Assembly: GCA_017465505.1 (NCBI GenBank)
Contig: JAFTWB010000017.1
Coordinates: 1 to 64,000 of the forward strand
Direction: 5' to 3'
DNA: 64,000 nucleotides
Origin: Clostridia bacterium
GTDB taxonomy: Bacteria > Bacillota > Clostridia > Oscillospirales > Acutalibacteraceae
Shown here one piece after another: positions 59,237 to 64,000 of this stretch; position 1 is the first letter of the stretch, and every line of letters starts with the position of its first letter. A program made the translations under genes and the position numbers. The notes beneath the pieces were generated by a model that was given only the letters and a program-made list of their open reading frames with translations, was not told the DNA's origin and ran no database searches.

Positions 59237-60997
59237 ATGAGTATTACCCCTGTTTTTCAGCTGATTACGGGACTTGCGATGTTCCTTTTCGGTATGAACG
59301 CAATGGGCGACGGACTTAAAAAGGTCGCCGGCAGTAAGCTTGAAACCGTTCTGTGGAAGCTTTCTTCCACACCTACCCGTGGTGTTTTATTGGGTACAGG
59401 TGTAACAGCGGTTATTCAGTCCTCTTCTGCCACTTCCTGTATGGTAGTCGGCTTTGTTAACTCAGGTATGATGAATATTGCTCAGGCTATCGGCATTATT
59501 ATGGGTGCCAACATCGGTACCACCGCCACAGGCTGGATTTTAAGCCTTTCAGCCGTTGAGGGTCAGGGTGAGGCGTTCTGGACTCAGTTTCTCTCCACCA
59601 CCTTCATTTCAGCAATTTTCGCACTTATCGGCACAATTTTCCTGATGTTTGCCAAGAAGAACACCTACAAGCACACAGGCTCAATTATGCTTGGCTTTGC
59701 CGTTCTTATGAGCGGTATGAAGATGATGAGCGGTGCTATGGGCTTTCTTGAGGACAGCCCTGTATTTGCAGATATGATGACAACAATGTCCAACCCCTTC
59801 CTGGGTATTCTTGTCGGTACTGTTATCACTGCAATTTTACAGAGTGCTTCCGCTTCCATTGGTATCTTACAGTCCTTGGCAGTTACAGGTCTTGTAAATA
59901 ATGACGCCGCCATTTACCTTATTATCGGTATGTGTATCGGTGCTTCAATGCCTGTTCTTCTCTCTGCTATTGGTGCTACCACCAACGGCAAGCGTGCTTC
60001 CATTATTTACCTTATCTTCAACTCCATAGGTGCAATTATCCTTACTCCCGTTTTCTGGGGTGTAAATGAGCTTGTGGGCTTTGCATTTATGGATATGCCT
60101 GCTGACGCATTCAGCATTGCTATGATTAACACAGTGTTCAACGCTGCAACCACCATTATCCTTATGCCCTTTGTTAAGCAGTTTGACAAGCTTGTATGTG
60201 CTCTTATCAAGGAAAAGAAAACAGACAAGAAAACAAACGAGCTGGACAGACTGGAAGAAAGATTCCTTACTCACCCCGGTCTTGCTATTGAGCAGAGCCG
60301 TGCAGTACTTTGCTCTATGGCTGAGCAGTCCCACCGCAACCTTATTGAAGCATTCGCCCTTATGGAGAATTACACTGAAGAAGGCTACAACAAGGTAGAG
60401 GCCGACGAAGGCGAAATCGACAAGTACGAGGACAAGCTGGGAACATACCTTGTAAAAATCACAGGTAAGGAGCTTAACAAGGCTCAGAGCCGTGAGGTTT
60501 CCAAGTTCTTGCACACCATCGGCGATTTCGAAAGAATCAGTGACCACGCTCTTACAATTGCAGACGCCGCCAAGGAAATAAACGAAAAGCAGATTGCTTT
60601 CTCTCACGCCGCTCAGGCAGAGCTCAAGCAGCTTTCCAAGGCTGTTTCCGAGATTGTTGACATCTCCGTAAAGGCATTTATTGATAACGACAACGACCTT
60701 GCTCACAGAGTTGAACCTCTTGAGGAAACCATTGATATGCTTTGCGACGAGCTTAAGCTCAGACATATCAGCCGTGTTCAGAATGGTAACTGTACTCTTA
60801 CCCACGGCTTTGTATTCTCCGACTACATCACAAACTGCGAAAGAATCGCAGACCACTGCTCCAACATTGCAGTTGCTCTCATTGAGCTTGATATGGACGA
60901 GTTCGAGGCTCACGCATACTTAAGCACCCTTAAAGAGCACAAGAGTATGCTCTTTAACACCTACTACGAAGAGTACAAAAACAAATACAAGGTTTAA
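59237..60997 (+). CDS. Na/phosphate cotransporter with PhoU-like C-terminal domain
   Basis: 586 residues. NptA/PNaS family: two inverted QSSSAT-type repeats, 'GTGVTAVIQSSSATSCMVVGFVNSGMM' (about 52-78) and 'GTVITAILQSASASIGILQSLAVTG' (about 194-218), eight or so membrane spans, and after about residue 330 a soluble PhoU-like helical bundle ('EQSHRNLIEAFALMENYTEEGY', 'IGDFERISDHALTIADAAKEI', 'NCERIADHCSNIAVALIELDMDEF'). Imports or exports phosphate with sodium. RBS AAAGGAG. Own promoter with PhoP-box-like repeats, own terminator. Confidence 0.95.
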   Translation: MSITPVFQLITGLAMFLFGMNAMGDGLKKVAGSKLETVLWKLSSTPTRGVLLGTGVTAVIQSSSATSCMVVGFVNSGMMNIAQAIGIIMGANIGTTATGWILSLSAVEGQGEAFWTQFLSTTFISAIFALIGTIFLMFAKKNTYKHTGSIMLGFAVLMSGMKMMSGAMGFLEDSPVFADMMTTMSNPFLGILVGTVITAILQSASASIGILQSLAVTGLVNNDAAIYLIIGMCIGASMPVLLSAIGATTNGKRASIIYLIFNSIGAIILTPVFWGVNELVGFAFMDMPADAFSIAMINTVFNAATTIILMPFVKQFDKLVCALIKEKKTDKKTNELDRLEERFLTHPGLAIEQSRAVLCSMAEQSHRNLIEAFALMENYTEEGYNKVEADEGEIDKYEDKLGTYLVKITGKELNKAQSREVSKFLHTIGDFERISDHALTIADAAKEINEKQIAFSHAAQAELKQLSKAVSEIVDISVKAFIDNDNDLAHRVEPLEETIDMLCDELKLRHISRVQNGNCTLTHGFVFSDYITNCERIADHCSNIAVALIELDMDEFEAHAYLSTLKEHKSMLFNTYYEEYKNKYKV

Positions 60998-61012
60998 TAT
61001 AACCCTATGCAA

Positions 61013-61049
61013 AAACCACCGACTGCACTCAAACCAGTCGGTGGTTTTT
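61013..61049 (+). terminator. rho-independent terminator
   Basis: AAACCACCGACTG / CAGTCGGTGGTTT perfect stem and TT tail. Confidence 0.9.
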
Positions 61050-61158
61050 AGTTAGATTTAGTTTTACCAAAATACACAACCATCAGCCAAGCAGCTTGAA
61101 ATATCAAAAATCATCCTATATAATTAAAATGAAAACGAACAGATTTCAGGTGATTAGA

Positions 61159-61950
61159 ATGAAGAAGAATTATACTTTTGCGGCAACTACAATTCTCATA
61201 GCTCTGTTAATTATGCTTTCGGGTTGCACCATAAGAATATCCGATAAGTTATATTCTACAAAACCTAACAAAACTACTGTTACCCTCAATGCTCGTCAGA
61301 AAGAAATCTTAAGAGAAAAAGATTTACCTACCGATTATGACGAGCTGACCTATACCCAGAAAAAAGCAATTGTCTCTATGGAAGAAATGCTCCAGTACGC
61401 CGACGAAAAGTATAACGACACCTTCTGCTATGAAGGATATGTAGCCAAAGGCCCCCTTGAAAAAGAGCATATGTACGCATATCCGAAAGGTAAAAGCCAT
61501 CTCGTTTTCACCATAACAAAAACCGAAGACGGCTTCGAGGACAATTATATGACCAAAGCTGTACACGACGATCTTATCACGTATTTAGTAGAGCTTTTCG
61601 AACCCATCAACAACGGCTCAAAAACACGTCTGTTCATTGATAACATCGGAAGAGTTGATTTAGAAGAAATTCCTACAGACTACAGTGAATTCGACGGCAA
61701 TATTACCTTCAACCTTACATTGATGGTGGATGGTGCCACCTGCACCGAAGAACAGATTATTGAACTGCAAAACCGAGTGGCAAACACACTTATAGAACAC
61801 AAGCTATATGGAAGAATACAGTTTGTTTTGCTTGAAGAAGGATACTACGAAGAACTGAAGTCTTACACCTATACACAATTCCTTGGAAACCAAAATTATA
61901 CCTACCGAGAAAGAATCTATTTATCTTCAGAAGGGATAAAAATATATTAA
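61159..61950 (+). CDS. hypothetical lipoprotein
   Basis: 263 residues from the ATG at 61159 (AGGTG 7 bases upstream); an in-frame ATG at 61096 would put a long hydrophilic stretch in front of the signal peptide. Lipoprotein signal 'TTILIALLIMLSGC' with lipobox LSGC (about residues 19-22). The mature part is hydrophilic and tyrosine-rich with a helix-rich start (QKEILREKDLPTDYDELTYTQKKAIVSMEEMLQYADEKY) and alternating beta strands after. I recognise no family. It has its own terminator and no close partner. Confidence 0.75.
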   Translation: MKKNYTFAATTILIALLIMLSGCTIRISDKLYSTKPNKTTVTLNARQKEILREKDLPTDYDELTYTQKKAIVSMEEMLQYADEKYNDTFCYEGYVAKGPLEKEHMYAYPKGKSHLVFTITKTEDGFEDNYMTKAVHDDLITYLVELFEPINNGSKTRLFIDNIGRVDLEEIPTDYSEFDGNITFNLTLMVDGATCTEEQIIELQNRVANTLIEHKLYGRIQFVLLEEGYYEELKSYTYTQFLGNQNYTYRERIYLSSEGIKIY

Positions 61951-61966
61951 GAGCCAATACAATACC

Positions 61967-62000
61967 AAAGGCTGTCGCTTTGATTAGCGACAGCCTTTTT
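61967..62000. terminator. bidirectional rho-independent terminator
   Basis: AAAGGCTGTCGCT / AGCGACAGCCTTT perfect stem between two convergent genes, with TT on the plus side and TT on the minus side. Confidence 0.85.
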
Positions 62001-62008
62001 GATACATA

Positions 62009-62764
62009 TTAAAGTTCAATTTCAAGCTCCACAGGGCAGTGATCACTACCGAAAACATCGGAGTGAATCTTTGCGTCAAGAACTTTGTCATTTAAAGCTT
62101 CGCTGACAATAAAATAGTCAATACGCCAGCCTGCGTTCTTAGCTCTTGCGCTGAAGCGGTAGCTCCACCAGGAGTACGCATTTTCCAAATCGGGATATTT
62201 AAGTCGGAAAGTATCGGTAAAGCCATTTTCAAGCAGCTTACTCATACAGGCTCTTTCTTCGTCGGTAAAGCCTGCGTTTTTACGGTTGGTCTTGGGATTT
62301 TTCAAATCAATCTCCTTGTGGGCAACGTTAAGGTCACCGCAGAAGATAACAAGCTTAGTCTTTTCGAGTTCCTTGAGATAATCAAAGAAATCAGCTTCCC
62401 ACTTCATTCGGTACTCAAGCCTCTTCAGGCCGTCCTGAGAATTGGGAGTATACACGGTAATCAAATAGTAATTATCAAACTCAAGAGTAATAACCCTTCC
62501 CTCGTGGTCGTGCTCTTCAACACCTATGCCATACTTAACACTCAGAGGCTCTTTCTTGGTGAAAATAGCCGTGCCTGAGTAGCCCTTTTTCTCGGCGTAA
62601 TTCCAGTAACCGAAGTAACCCTCGGGGGAAAAATCAATCTGACCCTCCTGCAATTTGGTTTCTTGCAAACAGAAAGCGTCAGCGTCAAAATTTTTGAATA
62701 TATCTTCAAAGCCCTTTGTCACACAGGCTCTGAGTCCGTTAACATTCCAGGAAATAAATCTCAT
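62009..62764 (-). CDS. xth: exodeoxyribonuclease III
   Basis: 251 residues. AP endonuclease/3'-5' exonuclease of base-excision repair. '[19 protein letters not shown]', '[16 protein letters not shown]', '[14 protein letters not shown]', '[33 protein letters not shown]' and the C-terminal '[14 protein letters not shown]' and '[13 protein letters not shown]' (catalytic D-H) are the family blocks. RBS GGAGGTTTG. Confidence 0.97.
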   Translation of the reverse strand: MRFISWNVNGLRACVTKGFEDIFKNFDADAFCLQETKLQEGQIDFSPEGYFGYWNYAEKKGYSGTAIFTKKEPLSVKYGIGVEEHDHEGRVITLEFDNYYLITVYTPNSQDGLKRLEYRMKWEADFFDYLKELEKTKLVIFCGDLNVAHKEIDLKNPKTNRKNAGFTDEERACMSKLLENGFTDTFRLKYPDLENAYSWWSYRFSARAKNAGWRIDYFIVSEALNDKVLDAKIHSDVFGSDHCPVELEIEL

Positions 62765-62822
62765 AACAAACCTCCGAAATTTTATACGTTAAATATACCC
62801 CACAAATCCCATCTTTGTCAAG

Positions 62823-62908
62823 CCGTTAGCCACGGGTTAGCCACCCGAGGGCAACTCCACCTTTGGAAAGGTTTGATATAACTTTGACCAGTCATCAACG
62901 GTGGGATT
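62823..62908. repeat. dispersed element, copy G
   Basis: CCGTTAGCCACGGGTTAGCC ... GGGCAACTCCACCTTTGG..AAAGGTT ... CATCAACGGTGGGATT, orientation as copy B. Confidence 0.7.
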
Positions 62909-62942
62909 AAACGCAAAAACTGTACGTAAGGACAATACCACT

Positions 62943-63014
62943 ACCGTTTGCCACGGTGGGCAGTTCCGCCTTCTGACAGGTTAGATATAAATTGAACCTA
63001 TGATTAACGGCGGA
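62943..63014. repeat. dispersed element, copy H
   Basis: ACCGTTTGCCACGGTGGGCAG ... CCGCCTTCTGACAGGTT ... ATTAACGGCGGAA, orientation as copy B, 34 bp after copy G. Confidence 0.7.
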
Positions 63015-63056
63015 AAAACAACAAAGCTGAAAATTGAAAGTTGAAAGTTGAAAATT

Positions 63057-63221
63057 TCGGGTCGCTTCGCTCCGATTATTAAATAAAATAGGATTGCACG
63101 CACAGCGTGCCACCGACATATTGACGCAGTAAATACTTCATACGCCGAAAGGCGTACTTCATTTGCCAACGGCAAATTTCATACACGCAAGTGTATTTCA
63201 TTACATTCGCTCTGCGAATGT
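63057..63221. repeat. tandem hairpin array 2
   Basis: Six small hairpins in a row: TCGG/CCGA (63057-63075), GCACGC/GCGTGC (63096-63110), TACGCC/GGCGTA (63141-63156), TTTGCC/GGCAAA (63162-63176), ATACAC/GTGTAT (63181-63196) and ACATTCGC/GCGAATGT (63203-63221). The last four are joined by TTCAT. The hairpin TTTGCC/GGCAAA also occurs in array 1. Not a CRISPR: arm sequences differ from unit to unit. Confidence 0.7.
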
Positions 63222-63258
63222 CTGCTCTTCACTGGGTAGATTTTAGGACAGTGGTTTG

Positions 63259-63267
63259 TGCTATAAT
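63259..63267 (+). promoter_or_regulatory. extended -10 of the HIRAN gene
   Basis: TGCTATAAT, 31 bp before the ATG; no clear -35. Confidence 0.6.
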
Positions 63268-63297
63268 ATAATCACCAAAGAAAAGGAGGTAAAACCT

Positions 63298-63696
63298 ATG
63301 AAGAACATTTTTATTACAATCACCGGAATCAATCACTATTTCGGCAAAAAGCCTTTTGAAATCGGCAGAACCGTCAGTCTTATAAAAGAGCCCGACAACC
63401 CCTACGATAAGGAAGCAATTGGTGTTTACCTGCCTTTTATCGACAAAATCGGCAACGTAGCAAACTCTGTAAACACCGTCTACGCAGGCACCCAGAGTGC
63501 AGGCAGAATCTACGACAAATTGGAAGAGGAAGTTTACGCACAGGTTATGTTTGTTACCCATTCAAGTGTGATTGCTTTGATTCTTCCGCCGGATGTCAAT
63601 GAAAATCAGGACAGGGACACCGATTCCACACCCCAAAACGAAAAAATCACTTCACCGTCTTATAAAAAAGAGCCTCTGTCCAAAATCGGTTTCTGA
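63298..63696 (+). CDS. HIRAN-domain protein
   Basis: 132 residues from the ATG at 63298 (AAGGAGG upstream). Residues 1-95 look like a stand-alone HIRAN domain ('ITITGINHYFGKKPFEIGRTVSLIKEPDNPYDKEAIGVYLPFIDKIGNVANS'), the DNA-end-binding module found in HLTF and in short bacterial proteins. The 35-residue C-terminal tail is hydrophilic and looks disordered. Function in bacteria is not established; a role at damaged DNA ends is a guess. Confidence 0.8.
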   Translation: MKNIFITITGINHYFGKKPFEIGRTVSLIKEPDNPYDKEAIGVYLPFIDKIGNVANSVNTVYAGTQSAGRIYDKLEEEVYAQVMFVTHSSVIALILPPDVNENQDRDTDSTPQNEKITSPSYKKEPLSKIGF

Positions 63697-63768
63697 GCAC
63701 TCGCACTGATTTTACAGAAACGCACAAAACAAAACCCATTCAACCAAATTATTCGGCTATTATACATA

Positions 63769-63797
63769 TTTACATTTACTTTCAATTAAGGTATATT
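63769..63797 (+). promoter_or_regulatory. promoter of the terminal lipoprotein gene
   Basis: TTTACA (63769-63774), 17 bp, TATATT (63792-63797), 35 bp before the ATG. Confidence 0.7.
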
Positions 63798-63832
63798 ATC
63801 CTTGCAATCAAAAAATTCAAGGAGAGTTAAAA

Positions 63833-64000
63833 ATGAACAAAAGAATTTTATCCCTTGCACTTGCTATTCTGGCTGTACTTTCTCTTCTCACAGCCTGCAC
63901 AGGCAATTCTCAAAACGAAACAACCCCTGCAACCACAACCACAACCGAGTCCGCTGACCAGTCCGATGCAGATGGCAAACCCACTGTTGAGGAGCAGTTA
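63833..64000 (+). CDS. lipoprotein, N-terminal part (cut by window edge)
   Basis: 56 codons from the ATG at 63833 (AAGGAGAG upstream), open to the window end. Signal peptide 'RILSLALAILAVLSLLTAC' with lipobox LTAC (Cys 22), followed by a Thr-rich linker (NETTPATTTTTESADQSD). The layout is that of ABC-transporter solute-binding lipoproteins of Clostridia, but nothing of the binding domain is visible, so the role stays open. Confidence 0.8.
   Translation, partial: MNKRILSLALAILAVLSLLTACTGNSQNETTPATTTTTESADQSDADGKPTVEEQL

Noticed and set aside
59945-60913. 322-residue minus-strand frame over the Na/phosphate transporter
   Set aside because: Antisense shadow of a conserved transporter; composition (Cys, Val, Asn rich) is typical of reverse-complement translation.
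1-64000. tRNA/rRNA genes, prophage, insertion sequence or integrative element
   Set aside because: No cloverleaf, rRNA segment, transposase, integrase or phage structural gene was recognised on either strand.

Overview
The window comes from a low-to-moderate GC Gram-positive bacterium of the Clostridia, most probably a Ruminococcus-like gut member of the Oscillospiraceae. The evidence is gene order (ylxM-ffh-rpsP-khpA-rimM-trmD; phoH-ybeY-dgkA-era-yqzL-recO-mutS2; a dcw cell-division cluster), a spoVT sporulation regulator, a T-box riboswitch, and two secreted proteins with Ruminococcus-type dockerins plus starch-binding-like modules. No rRNA, tRNA, CRISPR array, phage or transposase gene was seen.

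Layout. 1-8,990: a minus-strand surface-polysaccharide operon (EpsG-type polymerase, two complete GT4 and three GT2 glycosyltransferases, a pyruvyl transferase, an acetyltransferase, and a GT cut by the window edge) read from one consensus promoter; its distal part (about 250-4,340) is visibly more AT-rich. 9,000-12,000: two small DUF proteins, spoVT (plus strand) and an octopine/nopaline-dehydrogenase-like gene. 12,067-24,702: the dcw operon on the minus strand, mraZ-rsmH-ftsL-PBP-(142 aa orphan)-mraY-ftsW-murG-murA-ftsQ-ftsZ, starting at a promoter with MraZ-box-like repeats and ending in a terminator; it contains no functional Mur ligase. 24,754-33,741: minus-strand housekeeping genes (coiled-coil protein, coaD, rsmD, uvrC, HPr, trmD, rimM, an inserted leucine-rich-repeat membrane protein, khpA, rpsP, ffh, ylxM). 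33,885-40,187: plus-strand phoH to mutS2. 40,188-43,085: intergenic repeats and a secreted dockerin protein. 43,088-45,760: a T-box leader controlling an HTH-cupin-acyl-CoA ligase fusion. 45,882-49,318: aldolase and the serC-serA serine operon. 49,320-55,350: a membrane protein and a 1,609-residue multimodular dockerin glycosidase. 55,460-61,050: CarD-like regulator, a two-component system, an acyltransferase and a Na/phosphate transporter. 61,159-64,000: lipoproteins, exonuclease III, repeats and a HIRAN protein.

The points most worth following are: (1) the T-box (proposed isoleucine specifier AUU, UGGU bulge) in front of an acyl-CoA ligase instead of an aminoacyl-tRNA synthetase, suggesting tRNA-sensed salvage of a branched or short-chain acid; (2) the two dockerin proteins with starch-binding-like modules, suggesting an amylosome-like assembly; (3) a 142-residue protein in a Mur-ligase slot of the dcw cluster that looks like a Mur-ligase fragment lacking the ATP-binding part; (4) a dispersed family of about 70-bp intergenic elements with CCGTTA...TAACGG ends, plus two arrays of tandem small hairpins.
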